Shown here in pieces: positions 1 through 8,958 of a DNA stretch of 64,000 nucleotides (its first letter is position 1; each line of letters begins with the position of its first letter). Position numbers and translations under genes: made by a program. The notes under the pieces were generated by a model. It had not been told where the DNA came from, ran no database searches, and saw only the letters and a program-made list of their open reading frames with translations. The DNA comes from Microcoleus sp. bin48.metabat.b7b8b9.023. GTDB taxonomy: Bacteria; Cyanobacteriota; Cyanobacteriia; Cyanobacteriales; Microcoleaceae. Location: positions 1-64,000 of the forward strand of contig NZ_JAAFKG010000009.1 of NCBI RefSeq assembly GCF_013299185.1, written 5' to 3'.

Positions 1-1
1 C

Positions 2-113
2 AAATCTGATGAGATTGGAGCCTTTCCCAATGAAACCAGTTGTCTCACAGTTTTTTGCCTCGTCGTAGAGCGAGATCATGCCAAACATGACCGTGGAACC
101 CCCCGCGAATAAT
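2..113 (+). other. Possible 3' tail of a plus-strand gene cut by the window edge
   Basis: Frame 2 of the plus strand is open from the left edge to a TAA at 111-113 and would encode about 36 residues containing IGAFPNETSCL. This loosely recalls the C-terminus of IS256/mutator-type transposases, in which a short IGxFPxExS-like stretch precedes the end. The opposite strand is also open from an ATG at 88 to the edge (MFGMISLYDEAKN...), so the choice of strand is uncertain. The match is from memory and short. It could equally be a non-coding end. Confidence 0.25.
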
Positions 114-121
114 TCATGACA

Positions 122-907
122 CTAACATTTTTCCACTGCTGCGGGTGTGAAACGAATTTCTATCCGCCTCCTAGTGGGATCGGGACTACGATTGGTTCCG
201 GCGTATTCTCCAGAAATTAGGAATAGTTGTGCTGCTGAATAAGCACGGAATTTTAAACCTTGTAACCGACCAGTTTTTTGTTGAAAATCTTGGAGATTTT
301 TGACTACTGCTAAGGCCCGCATTAATCCTAAATCTGCATTAGAACCTGCTTTTAAGTTACTGACAGATTCATTACCACTAGCTACATTTTCTAAGGTTTG
401 ATCTAAATTGCTAACAGGCTCTACTGTTTCTTGACCGTCAGTATGACCGATTATTTCTACAACATAACCGGGATATTGCTTGGAAAAATCTTCAAGTTGG
501 TTGACTACCTTATTGTCAATAAATAAACGCAGACCTTCAGGTAAATCGGCTCTTCCTGCCTCGAATTTTAGAGGGCGATCTTGGAAATTGTCGGAATCTT
601 TGATGATTATTAAAGGTGGTGATTTTAGGCTTTCTATTTGTCCTTGTAATTCTGTAATTTGATTATTTTTTTCCCGCTGTTCGCCCTGCAAATCTTCATA
701 TTTTTTTTCTAGCATGATAATTTTATTTTGAGTATTAACCAGTTCGTCGCTTGTATTTTCTGATGTTGATTTTAAGAATACGGATTTCACTAAGGCAAGT
801 AACAGGAATAAATTTATAATCATAAAGGCGTTAGACATCAAATCTGTGAAGGCTGGCCAGATATTGAGGTCTTCATGGGAATCTGCGGGACGGGCTCGGC
901 GACGCAT
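122..907 (-). CDS. MotB/ZorB-like OmpA-domain stator protein
   Basis: 261-residue inner-membrane protein with the MotB/ZorB layout. A short basic cytoplasmic start (MRRRARP) is followed by one membrane helix at about residues 18-41. That helix opens with PAFTDLM, so Asp22 sits where stator B subunits carry their ion-binding aspartate. A coiled-coil linker covers about 45-95, and a C-terminal OmpA/peptidoglycan-binding domain (about 110-258) contains the typical IIGHTDGQ and a final RRRIEIRF. By family analogy it would anchor an ion-driven A/B stator to the cell wall. It is the last gene of a minus-strand set, 58 bp after the MotA-like gene. An ExbD/TolR role is less likely because ExbD lacks an OmpA domain. 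Start is the ATG at 905-907. Confidence 0.85.
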   Translation of the reverse strand: MRRRARPADSHEDLNIWPAFTDLMSNAFMIINLFLLLALVKSVFLKSTSENTSDELVNTQNKIIMLEKKYEDLQGEQREKNNQITELQGQIESLKSPPLIIIKDSDNFQDRPLKFEAGRADLPEGLRLFIDNKVVNQLEDFSKQYPGYVVEIIGHTDGQETVEPVSNLDQTLENVASGNESVSNLKAGSNADLGLMRALAVVKNLQDFQQKTGRLQGLKFRAYSAAQLFLISGEYAGTNRSPDPTRRRIEIRFTPAAVEKC

Positions 908-965
908 AATTTAAAGTTCTCAGTTGTGGTTAAAAAAATCACTCATTCGGCATATTCTCTGGAAT

Positions 966-2606
966 TTATAGCTGTCCCCAGGAATTTGGATCGCTGAGAT
1001 GTTTATCAACAACCGGACTTTCTATCTTCTCTCTTAAAGTCTCTACCAACTCAGCCAGCTCAGATTTTATGTCACTGAGGTGATGGACATATCGCTCAAT
1101 ACTTTCGGCGATCGCTTCCGATTGCTGCCTGTTACTATCAGCTTGATTATTCATCGTTTCTGCAATGCTGCCAGCAAAAGAGTTAATACTTGCAACGATG
1201 GCTTGCGATTGTAAATTGTTATTCTCCGTTTGATGGCTAATAGTTTTAGTAATCCCGCCAGTCATAGAGTCAATCCCTTGATTGACCTGATTTGTATAAT
1301 TATTGATAGTCTGTACTAACTTTGTCAACTCAACTTGTACTTTATCCAAACTATCTACTCTAACTACAATCCTGTTCTGTAGTTTGTCAAGCGTTGTGAC
1401 AGCAGACTTAAAACTCTGCGAGCCTTGCTGAAGTTGTGGAATAATTTGGCTTAGTGACTGTTGATTAGTTTGATGCAACCCTAATACTTGGACTGAACTC
1501 TGATTTAGCAGGCTGATTTCTTCTGTCACGTTTACTAACTGTTGGCTAAAATCCAGGATTTGACTCAAGGTAGTTCCCAGAGATTCAACAGTATCAGCTA
1601 AACTTGAAGCGGAATTAGAGAAATTACTTTGTGTGGTAGCTAAATTAGCTGTAGCCCTTGATAATTTCTCTGGAAAATCGCTATTTTCCAATGTGTTAGT
1701 CGCTTCTGTAAATCTACGCGCAGCTTCCTGAAATTCCTTAGCACCACTAGCAATTGTACCAGAAGCTTCTGCTAAACGACCGTAAACTTCTTCCGCTAAA
1801 CTAGCAGCCTTAAGATTAGCTTTAATGATTTCTTCAATCTTTTCTTTTAGAGCAGATTCCACACCCTCACGGACAGTTTGACCAAATCTAGTTAAAAAGT
1901 TGTCAAATGTATCGGCCATGCCTTTAACTACTTTATCAAGGCGAGTTTGTCCCTGTATTTCTTGCTGATAAACATTATCCAAATAATCTTCTAAAGAGCT
2001 AATTAACTGTGACTTAGCTAAACCCGTATTCCAGATAAAATTGACCACCGTCAAAACAGAACTAAAAAATACTGCTATCAGACTGGTAATAAAAGCAATT
2101 CCCATCCCTTGCAACGGCTTCTGCAATTCAGCAAATACTAAATCCTGATTAATATCTGTATTTCCCTGAAGTTGAGTAATTGTTTGACTCAGATTAGATA
2201 AATTCAGCGTAATTCCTAAAAAAGTACCTAATAAACCAAAAGATAGCAACAGATTAGGTAAGATGCGACAGAAATAATCTATCCAATCGTAACCAACAAA
2301 CGGAATCCCCAAAAATGGAATCTTCTGTTCACCATAAATTCCATCAATCAAAGCGGCTGAATTCACTTCTTCTAGATAATCACTAGCAGCTTTAAATCTA
2401 CTTTCCAAGTCTTCAACAATTCTCGGTTTCGAGCCTGCTTTGTTATCCTTCAGTAGCAATCTTACTTCTTTTGTCTTTTGCACTAAATTGCCATAAAGAC
2501 TAATTCGTTGGAGTGCAGCAAATAAAGCAGGTAAAATCACCAGCAGTATAGTCAGAATACGCAAGTATATTGGCAATGATTTTAACAAGTCAAAAAAGTA
2601 AGGCAT
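966..2606 (-). CDS. MotA/ExbB/ZorA-like proton-channel subunit with long coiled-coil tail
   Basis: 546 residues. Hydrophobic segments lie at about 10-32, 113-135 (LLLSFGLLGTFLGITLNL, the family signature helix) and 167-192 (GIAFITSLIAVFFSSVL). They are followed by some 350 residues of heptad-rich sequence full of Gln, Ser, Asn and Leu, with almost no Pro. MotA, ExbB and TolQ are about 220-300 residues. A long intracellular tail after the channel domain is a hallmark of ZorA, whose tail is thought to couple ion flow at the membrane to a cytoplasmic effector. The tail could also be read as MCP-like. Paired with the OmpA-domain gene downstream (58 bp) and preceded by the tubulin-like gene (78 bp), it probably forms the A subunit of an A5B2-type motor. 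No ZorC, ZorD or ZorE partner is visible. Confidence 0.85.
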   Translation of the reverse strand: MPYFFDLLKSLPIYLRILTILLVILPALFAALQRISLYGNLVQKTKEVRLLLKDNKAGSKPRIVEDLESRFKAASDYLEEVNSAALIDGIYGEQKIPFLGIPFVGYDWIDYFCRILPNLLLSFGLLGTFLGITLNLSNLSQTITQLQGNTDINQDLVFAELQKPLQGMGIAFITSLIAVFFSSVLTVVNFIWNTGLAKSQLISSLEDYLDNVYQQEIQGQTRLDKVVKGMADTFDNFLTRFGQTVREGVESALKEKIEEIIKANLKAASLAEEVYGRLAEASGTIASGAKEFQEAARRFTEATNTLENSDFPEKLSRATANLATTQSNFSNSASSLADTVESLGTTLSQILDFSQQLVNVTEEISLLNQSSVQVLGLHQTNQQSLSQIIPQLQQGSQSFKSAVTTLDKLQNRIVVRVDSLDKVQVELTKLVQTINNYTNQVNQGIDSMTGGITKTISHQTENNNLQSQAIVASINSFAGSIAETMNNQADSNRQQSEAIAESIERYVHHLSDIKSELAELVETLREKIESPVVDKHLSDPNSWGQL

Positions 2607-2654
2607 AATCGATCAACTCCAGAATGAACAATGCTAGATCCCTGTCTTGCAAAA

Positions 2655-2671
2655 GGCGGGGTAAACCCGCC
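2655..2671 (-). terminator. Attenuator-like hairpin between tubulin-like and stator genes
   Basis: Read on the minus strand, GGCGGG and CCCGCC arms around a short loop are followed directly by TTTT, in the 78-bp gap between two co-oriented genes. It fits a partial intrinsic terminator that would lower expression of the two stator genes relative to the upstream vWA and tubulin-like genes. It could also be a stray small repeat. Confidence 0.45.
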
Positions 2672-2684
2672 AGCCACAATTTCA

Positions 2685-5600
2685 TCAAATCGGATACTTA
2701 TTTAAAATCTTTTGCCGCTCCTTTTCATACTCCTGATCGGTAATAATACCACCATTCACATCCTGTTTTAACAGCTCCAATTCTTGCCGTCTCTTAGCAC
2801 GATTATCAACAGAATCAGTAGGCTCATCAACTATTTCTGCCTGAATGACTTCCTGAAAAGCACCGATTCCCGGAGGCGAAGTTTTAGAAATTTGTAAACC
2901 TTTAAATCTTTCAGCCATTTTCTTACGAAAACGATTGATAATCCCCTCCTTAGCAGGCATTTCAGTAGTTCCAGGAACCCCTACCACCGTAGCTTTGTAA
3001 GGATAATTAGGATGATTCTCCGGCAACTTATCTACCAAATCTACAAAATTCCGTAGCTTCGGTAAATAGTCATCTTCCCAAAGATTAGGATTTTTATCAA
3101 TCCGAGCGATCGCTACGTCCAACAACCCCTTCAAAGCATCAGTCATATCCCGCCGATTCGCCAATTCTTCGAGTGCTTGATTCCAGACTGAACTAATCCC
3201 AGCATTAGAATTACAGTCCCGCAATTCGTCATAATACGAAAACTCCAACTGCTGGGTATTTGCATTTTTACCAATCAGATCGAAAGCCAAACAAGGATAA
3301 AAAATATCCTCTAATTCCTCCATAATAAGAGCATCAGGCGGAATAATATCAGTAAACCGAGTTCGGTAGTCATTGTGTAGAAAAGAACTCTCAGAATTTA
3401 GTTCGCGAATGTAGGGATTTCGCATCTGTTCCAAACCGCTAATCAGTCTCAGAGGAAACCCCGCATACTCAGTCACAATTAAAATTTCATCCTCAGCTTG
3501 AGTAGGTTTCAGAACACTTTCTCCAATGCCTAAATCCCGTCCCAAAGTAAGTTTAAACTGCTGAACTTCCGACTCGTCAGTATCCTTAAAACCTACTAAC
3601 TCACTTTTTTTCGCAGGACTATTACGGAAGTAGGGATCGCTCAAGTTTAAGCGTAGCAGTGGCTCAGATTCCTGTCTAATTTGTCCCAAACGAGTTGAAC
3701 GATCCTGAATCGAATAATTTTGGATAAAACGCTTAATCACAGATTGAACAATCTGAGTGCTGCGAGAACCAAATAACCTGTCAACTGTCAAATCAATTTC
3801 GTTTTGTACTTGTAATTGAGCCGTGCGATCGATCAAATAAGCAATCGAATCTCCAACTCCCGAAACTTTTGTAATCTCCTTACTCACCAACACCAACTGA
3901 GAGCGAAAATCTTGCTCCGGTAGCAAGGTTTTATAGCATCCATCAATATCTTTATTATCAAAAATTGCCTCGCCGCTCATTTCATCAAAATTCAATTGTC
4001 TTAAATCGCTTTCCTCCTTCTCATAGTCACTCTTCAGATTGCCTACCAAGCGGTTAAAACCAGCCACCTGAGTTGAACGTTCTAAAACGTGCTTCTGCAA
4101 ATCTCCGACAATTTGCAGCACTTCCTGAGTTACCACTAAATCAAAGTTGTGCTTAATTAAATCGCAGACTTCCCGCACAACTCTTTTAGCTTCAGCTTGC
4201 ACTTGCCGATTCTTGCTTCCCAAAATTGGGAAGTCAAATTTTTGCTCAATCTCCTCAATAATCTCTTCCGCATCTCGCCATTTTTTCTCCAAATCTTCCA
4301 GCTTGCGAGTCCCCCCAAATTTAGCAATCTCTTCCTCCAACTGAAGCTGATAACGATTCAAATCAGTTTGCAAAGCATCTAACCAATCGCGACTGCTTTT
4401 AATCGAAAATTTCACATTTCCCGGAGTCAACAAACCAGCTAAAAACTCATCGATATCATGTTTAAGCTGTTCCGTAATCGTCGGACGAATTTGTAACAAT
4501 CTTGTCAGCCAAATTCCCCTTGTAGTCTCAGTTTCCCCTGGCTGAGTTTTGCGAAACTGATCGCGAAACTCTCGCGGTAAAGTTTGCCTGATTCCGATGC
4601 GATCGTCCTTACTTTTGCAATCATTAATTACTCTCTCTAACTTGGCATTTCTCCAAGTATTGAGCGTACTAGCAAAAGTCTTATTGGATTCTTGCACTGC
4701 TGCTGCTAATTTGAGAGTAAAACCATCCTTATTAGCCAAATCGCTATGCCACCGATACTGAATTAAAAATTGATCGAGTGACGACTGTGGATCTGGGCTT
4801 TGTCCCTCTCCATTTAACCAGAATGTTACCAATTTTAAACTAATTCGAGTTAATGCAATTTGGACAATAATGTCGCGGGGAAAATAAATCGCCGCCAGTC
4901 CGAAAGTTAAATACCGCTGGATATTCGGTCGCGGATGGTCATCCCACTGAATCAAATGCTGCAAGAAATTATCCCGCATCCCCTTAACTACAGGCGCTAA
5001 TTCTCCCGAAAAATCCAGTGCTATTTTATGAGCAATAACATTGCATAATTTGCGCTGTTCTAGAATCGAATACTCGCCCGCAGTTTGATTGGAAACTAAA
5101 TAAGCATAGTCAAAAGGCGGTCGCGATTCCTGCACTAAAACTAAGTTTTGCATATCATAACAAGCCTCAAATTTAGTACCAGGAGTAGTATAGTAATTCA
5201 GTTCTTTAAGTGCAGCATAAGTATTGGCACTCATATTAGAAGTATTGCCGTATAACTGCGGACTAATCACCAAATATCCGACAATTTGAGCTCCTGCATC
5301 GCCGTAAGCTTGTCTGAGACTATAAGCAACATCTAAAAACATTCCGCTACCAGTGCCACCGCATAGAGAACCCACGACAAAAATATTCAATCCCGGTTCA
5401 ATTCTTAAGCCAGATTTTAGTAAAATTGCCTCGTGTCCTCGCGTCCGCCGTTCTGCGGTTTCTACCGCTGTTTTAATCTTTTGATAGTTATGGAAAAAAG
5501 CCAATCTGCCTACAGGTCTAATTCCTTTTGCTCCTTCTTCTACTGCTTTAATATTTCGCAGTAATTGGGGCGGAAACCAACGGGCTATATGGTCGTAAGG

Positions 5601-5936
5601 CCCTTGGCGATCGTAGTTAGAACGCCGTTCTAATCCCTGCACAAAGTTAGTTACTTCTGCGGATGTCATTGTCGCGCCTACTTTTTCAGAGTCGCGAAAA
5701 CTCAGGTCAACACCGTGATAGGTACTACCAGTTCGCAAACCCGATACTTGTGTTGCGGCCTTGTCGGTATCGATGTGAACAAAACTCACAATCGGCAACT
5801 GACTTAAATCTCCATAGCGATCTACGATTAAGCGGCGAATTCGCATTAATACATCTCTTCCTGTACCGCCTAAACCAATGCAAACCGTCCTGTTTATACC
5901 CCGCACTTGGCGATCGCTGCTTGTAGATTGAGTCAT
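2685..5936 (-). CDS. Divergent tubulin/FtsZ-superfamily GTPase with C-terminal SHOCT-like tail
   Basis: 1083 residues, far longer than FtsZ (about 400). The N-terminal Rossmann start CIGLGGTGRDVL (19-30) and the glycine-rich T4 loop GSLCGGTGSGM (189-199) match the tubulin signature GGGTGSG and place it in the Tubulin_2-like group of large bacterial tubulin-superfamily proteins. Residues about 480-700 are helical and charged, and 700-1000 hold no motif I recognise. The last 35 residues (ELELLKQDVNGGIITDQEYE...) look like a SHOCT oligomerisation helix pair. GTP binding is inferred from the loop; polymerisation is not shown. It starts 14 bp after the vWA gene stop, with AGAGAG before the ATG. 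Tubulin-like proteins of this kind have been reported beside vWA genes and proposed to act in membrane remodelling; the pairing with a ZorAB-like motor is the unusual part. Confidence 0.85.
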   Translation of the reverse strand: MTQSTSSDRQVRGINRTVCIGLGGTGRDVLMRIRRLIVDRYGDLSQLPIVSFVHIDTDKAATQVSGLRTGSTYHGVDLSFRDSEKVGATMTSAEVTNFVQGLERRSNYDRQGPYDHIARWFPPQLLRNIKAVEEGAKGIRPVGRLAFFHNYQKIKTAVETAERRTRGHEAILLKSGLRIEPGLNIFVVGSLCGGTGSGMFLDVAYSLRQAYGDAGAQIVGYLVISPQLYGNTSNMSANTYAALKELNYYTTPGTKFEACYDMQNLVLVQESRPPFDYAYLVSNQTAGEYSILEQRKLCNVIAHKIALDFSGELAPVVKGMRDNFLQHLIQWDDHPRPNIQRYLTFGLAAIYFPRDIIVQIALTRISLKLVTFWLNGEGQSPDPQSSLDQFLIQYRWHSDLANKDGFTLKLAAAVQESNKTFASTLNTWRNAKLERVINDCKSKDDRIGIRQTLPREFRDQFRKTQPGETETTRGIWLTRLLQIRPTITEQLKHDIDEFLAGLLTPGNVKFSIKSSRDWLDALQTDLNRYQLQLEEEIAKFGGTRKLEDLEKKWRDAEEIIEEIEQKFDFPILGSKNRQVQAEAKRVVREVCDLIKHNFDLVVTQEVLQIVGDLQKHVLERSTQVAGFNRLVGNLKSDYEKEESDLRQLNFDEMSGEAIFDNKDIDGCYKTLLPEQDFRSQLVLVSKEITKVSGVGDSIAYLIDRTAQLQVQNEIDLTVDRLFGSRSTQIVQSVIKRFIQNYSIQDRSTRLGQIRQESEPLLRLNLSDPYFRNSPAKKSELVGFKDTDESEVQQFKLTLGRDLGIGESVLKPTQAEDEILIVTEYAGFPLRLISGLEQMRNPYIRELNSESSFLHNDYRTRFTDIIPPDALIMEELEDIFYPCLAFDLIGKNANTQQLEFSYYDELRDCNSNAGISSVWNQALEELANRRDMTDALKGLLDVAIARIDKNPNLWEDDYLPKLRNFVDLVDKLPENHPNYPYKATVVGVPGTTEMPAKEGIINRFRKKMAERFKGLQISKTSPPGIGAFQEVIQAEIVDEPTDSVDNRAKRRQELELLKQDVNGGIITDQEYEKERQKILNKYPI

Positions 5937-5950
5937 ATCTCTCTGATTGT

Positions 5951-7099
5951 TTATTTTTTGACTTGAATTACAATTTCGTAATCTTGCTTGTTAGAAATAG
6001 GACAATTGAGCCTAATTCGACTAGTATTAGTTATCAAAGTCGGCTTAATGACTTCTTTTGCATTCAAAAAAATAGTAGCTTCCCCAGTTGGCTCTAAATA
6101 AAGTTTTTCTCCCTTTCTTACTAAATAAGCTCTGACTTCTGGCCCTGGAGTATCGATCGAATCAGCGCAGCTTGATTCGTACTCGCCGATCGCAATTCTT
6201 TGATTATTTCCCAGATAGCATACTTGGTCATCCTCTTTCGCAGTAGCTCTCAAATCTACAGCCAGCTTCCATTTCCTTTGCAGGCGCCAGAACTTGATAG
6301 TAGTAGCTATAGCAGCAGCGAGGACAATTCCCGAAATTGATAGCGGCAACCATAACTGATTAAATAAATAAGCAGAAACTAGACAAGTTTCTCGCCCTCC
6401 CGGTGCCGGTGTACAAAACTCCTGTACATTAGGAGAAATATCAACAACACTTAATTCGTATCCTTTATTATCCTTGGTCGTAATTGTATACGATCTCTTC
6501 CGCAAAGGCAATACCTGAAACCAAGCTTGACGCTGTTGACTTGCTTGAGAGTTCCCCTGCCGAAACGGACTATCTGCGGGTGTTTCTACCCAGTCATCCG
6601 AACTCGCTGGCGACTTAGTAGATAGTGGGGCATCAGTAGTCCAAACTACAGACTGAGGTTTAATTGGTTGATTCTGCCCCAAACGGCACTGATTAAGATT
6701 CGCAAGACCTTGATAAATGGTAAGTTCAGCCTGCTGAATATCGGTATTTTGAAGACTTAGATTTGGCTGAAAAGGTATACGCTGCAAAATTAGGTCAATA
6801 TCCTTTTTGCTATTAAATTTAATAGAGCTTTCTGGTAGTAGAGGGTTGACACTGGGCGGCAGTGGATTTACTGTTGTTGCAAAAGGAACAATATAAACCG
6901 TATCTCCTGGTTGCAAACTATCCTCAACAATCTGACGCAAACGGATGCGACCTTCATCGTTAAGGCCAACACTCTCCGTCAAATCAATTGCTAAAACTAC
7001 ATCGCGACCTCCGTGCAAAAGAGCAACCAATTCTAGACCAGTTTTTTGTAAAGGGGCAAGAGGTTGCCCGGGAGTAACTGTCGGACAATAATCAGCCAA
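5951..7099 (-). CDS. vWA-domain protein with one membrane helix and C-terminal beta-rich domain
   Basis: 382 residues. A von Willebrand A-like fold begins at about residue 30: VVLAIDLTES gives a MIDAS D39-x-T41-x-S43, where the second position is usually Ser. It is followed by VYIVPFATT and a later TDAPLS segment. A membrane helix lies at about 250-270 (LPLSISGIVLAAAIATTI). The remaining 110 residues are beta-rich (YLGNNQRIAIGEYESS...), resembling an FHA-like or small beta-sandwich domain; this last point is tentative. There is no clear signal peptide, so which side of the membrane the vWA domain faces is open. It is first in the four-gene minus-strand set and probably recruits or organises the tubulin-like protein, an inference from adjacency. 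Confidence 0.75.
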   Translation of the reverse strand: MADYCPTVTPGQPLAPLQKTGLELVALLHGGRDVVLAIDLTESVGLNDEGRIRLRQIVEDSLQPGDTVYIVPFATTVNPLPPSVNPLLPESSIKFNSKKDIDLILQRIPFQPNLSLQNTDIQQAELTIYQGLANLNQCRLGQNQPIKPQSVVWTTDAPLSTKSPASSDDWVETPADSPFRQGNSQASQQRQAWFQVLPLRKRSYTITTKDNKGYELSVVDISPNVQEFCTPAPGGRETCLVSAYLFNQLWLPLSISGIVLAAAIATTIKFWRLQRKWKLAVDLRATAKEDDQVCYLGNNQRIAIGEYESSCADSIDTPGPEVRAYLVRKGEKLYLEPTGEATIFLNAKEVIKPTLITNTSRIRLNCPISNKQDYEIVIQVKK

Positions 7100-7254
7100 G
7101 GAAGTACAACCCTAAAGTTATTCAGAGTATTATAACCTGTTGTGCATATAAATATGGTGACACTCCACACAAGAGAATAGGCAATAGGGAAAATAATATC
7201 TACAATTGAAATGTGTCACAGTTTACAAAATCCAATTAACCTACATCATCTCGA

Positions 7255-7851
7255 TCAAGTTATGCCGATCGCCAAAATGCCTAAAATTTTATTCACGTCT
7301 TTGAGATAATACTCGCTTAAATCTATTTCTATTTCTTGCCCTTGCAGTTTCAGGAATTGCCAAATACTTCCCGTTGTGACAACTCCGTAAATTGCCTCAA
7401 CTTCATTACCAGATCGCTCGTTAAATATTCTAGCAGCAACCATTTCAGCAGCGCACTGCCCCAAACCTGCATTAATATTTTCTTTTTTGGCTTCGACAAT
7501 CGTAATTACTGGGGCAGTAATTATAAAAACTTCTGGGGATTTGGTAACAATAAAATCACAAATTCCTTTTAACCCTTTAGCTTCGTCAACGGTGAAATCA
7601 ACTCCAGAGAATAAATTTACTGACTCATTCTTTTGTCTTTTCAATTCTACCAAAATTGGAGCTATGATGAGTTCCGATCGCGCTTTCTCACTGTTGCTGC
7701 CGCGGACGATCGGCTGATAGTATTGCAAAGTATCTTTCAGCCATTGACTGCTTTCTACTTCAGGTGCGTCCGCAAAAATATTTAACCTTTCCAAAGTAGT
7801 TAGGTTAAAGTCTTTTTTGACCCTTTCTAAATTAAATTCGCTGTAAACCAT
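7255..7851 (-). CDS. PD-(D/E)XK nuclease-like protein of unknown role
   Basis: 198 residues. The pattern KGICDFIV...TIVEAKKEN supplies an Asp followed by E-x-K on the next strand, the arrangement of PD-(D/E)XK nucleases. A helix with GLGQCAAEMVAA follows, where such proteins often carry a Q. Small proteins of this type are common and mostly uncharacterised in cyanobacteria, frequently annotated as hypothetical or type I restriction N-terminal-like. It lies 155 bp upstream of the vWA gene on the same strand, but the gap and a repeat-like AT-rich spacer give no firm reason to place it in that operon. Nuclease activity is inferred only from the motif. Confidence 0.6.
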   Translation of the reverse strand: MVYSEFNLERVKKDFNLTTLERLNIFADAPEVESSQWLKDTLQYYQPIVRGSNSEKARSELIIAPILVELKRQKNESVNLFSGVDFTVDEAKGLKGICDFIVTKSPEVFIITAPVITIVEAKKENINAGLGQCAAEMVAARIFNERSGNEVEAIYGVVTTGSIWQFLKLQGQEIEIDLSEYYLKDVNKILGILAIGIT

Positions 7852-8036
7852 TGCGGTTACTTTGTACTATTTATTATAGGGAGTATTCACCATTAATTTT
7901 AACTCACATCTTGTACAAATGACTAATGATTCTTGGTTTGGTGCGTCACTCATCGATTGTTTATTTTTTGAGATATTCTTTGTGGCGACGCACTCTACGA
8001 CTAAGAGGGCGGGCACGGGGGCACCGCCCCTACTGA

Positions 8037-8777
8037 CTAATGACTAATTGCCCGATCGGCTAAATTTGTCACTAAACGGCCGTCTTCCATGTAGATAATG
8101 CGATCGGCAATATCGAGAATGCGGTTGTCGTGCGTGACTAGCAAAATCGTGCAACTTTGTTCTTTTGCTAGTCTTTGCATAATTTCTACGACATCTCGCC
8201 CGGATTTTTTATCAAGTGCGGCGGTCGGTTCATCCGCTAATACTATTTTAGGGTGACTGACTAACGCCCGGGCGATCGCCACCCTTTGTTTTTGCCCTCC
8301 CGACAAATTTTCGGGATAATAATTAGCCCGTTCTCCCAAACCCACTGCTTCTAACATTTTTATTGACAAAGCATCGATATTCTGATTTAGCATTTCTTTG
8401 TGCAATTCCAAAGACATTCGCACGTTTTGCTTAGCTGTTAAAAATGTCATCAAGTTATGTGCTTGAAAAATATAGCCAATTTGCTTTCTGAGTTTGGTTA
8501 ACTGATTTTTCCCAGCGCCGCGTATTTCTTGTCCCAAGATTTTCAGACTGCCTTCTTGAGCCGATCGCAGCCCGCCTAACATCGTCAGCAAAGTTGTTTT
8601 TCCCGAACCCGATGGCCCCGTCATAATTACTATTTCTCCTGGGTTGATATCGAGATTAATGTCAAATAAGGCTTGTTTTTTGAGAGAGCCTTGACCGAAG
8701 TAATGGTTGAGGTTTTGGACTGAAATTACTGCTTCGATTGCGGTGATTGGGTTGGCGGGTGAATTTAGAGTTTGCAT
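8037..8777 (-). CDS. devA: DevA-type ABC exporter ATP-binding subunit
   Basis: ATPase of a MacB/LolD-like exporter. Visible motifs are Walker A GPSGSGKTTLL, Q-loop FQAHNLM, signature LSGGQKQRVAIARAL, Walker B IVLADEPTAAL and the H-loop THD. The frame is open to 8858, but ATG at 8777 (MQTLNSPANPIT) gives the family's normal length of about 246 and a conserved start before IEAVISVQNLNHYFG. It is the last gene of a minus-strand exporter operon. Heterocyst DevBCA exports glycolipids through a TolC-like outer-membrane partner. In a filament with no heterocyst genes in view the substrate is unknown, perhaps a lipid or a toxic compound given the TetR and acetyltransferase neighbours. Confidence 0.85.
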   Translation of the reverse strand: MQTLNSPANPITAIEAVISVQNLNHYFGQGSLKKQALFDINLDINPGEIVIMTGPSGSGKTTLLTMLGGLRSAQEGSLKILGQEIRGAGKNQLTKLRKQIGYIFQAHNLMTFLTAKQNVRMSLELHKEMLNQNIDALSIKMLEAVGLGERANYYPENLSGGQKQRVAIARALVSHPKIVLADEPTAALDKKSGRDVVEIMQRLAKEQSCTILLVTHDNRILDIADRIIYMEDGRLVTNLADRAISH

Positions 8778-8881
8778 GATGATTTCAGAAGAGTTTTTTT
8801 TGACATGACATATTGCATCAAAAAGCTTTTTATGGGCGCTGCTCAAAGCCCACCCCACAATAAAACATCAGTTAGGTTGTG

Positions 8882-8903
8882 GAACAGGCCGGAAAGCCTG
8901 TTC
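8882..8903. repeat. Small hairpin repeat GAACAGGC/GCCTGTTC
   Basis: Perfect 8-bp arms around a CGGAAA-type loop in the devC-devA gap. A related sequence (GGCCAGAAAGCCCG) occurs at about 22754, so this looks like a dispersed intergenic hairpin family and not a dedicated regulatory site. Confidence 0.5.
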
Positions 8904-8958
8904 TTGAGAATGGTGCAACATATCAGTTTGATGGCAGATTGACGCTGATAAACGCAGA

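Noticed and set aside
122-2606. Calling the stator pair a true Zorya system
   Set aside because: The A/B architecture fits, but no ZorC, ZorD, ZorE or type III partner is in view and a tubulin-like and a vWA gene are attached instead. It is therefore described as ZorAB-like.
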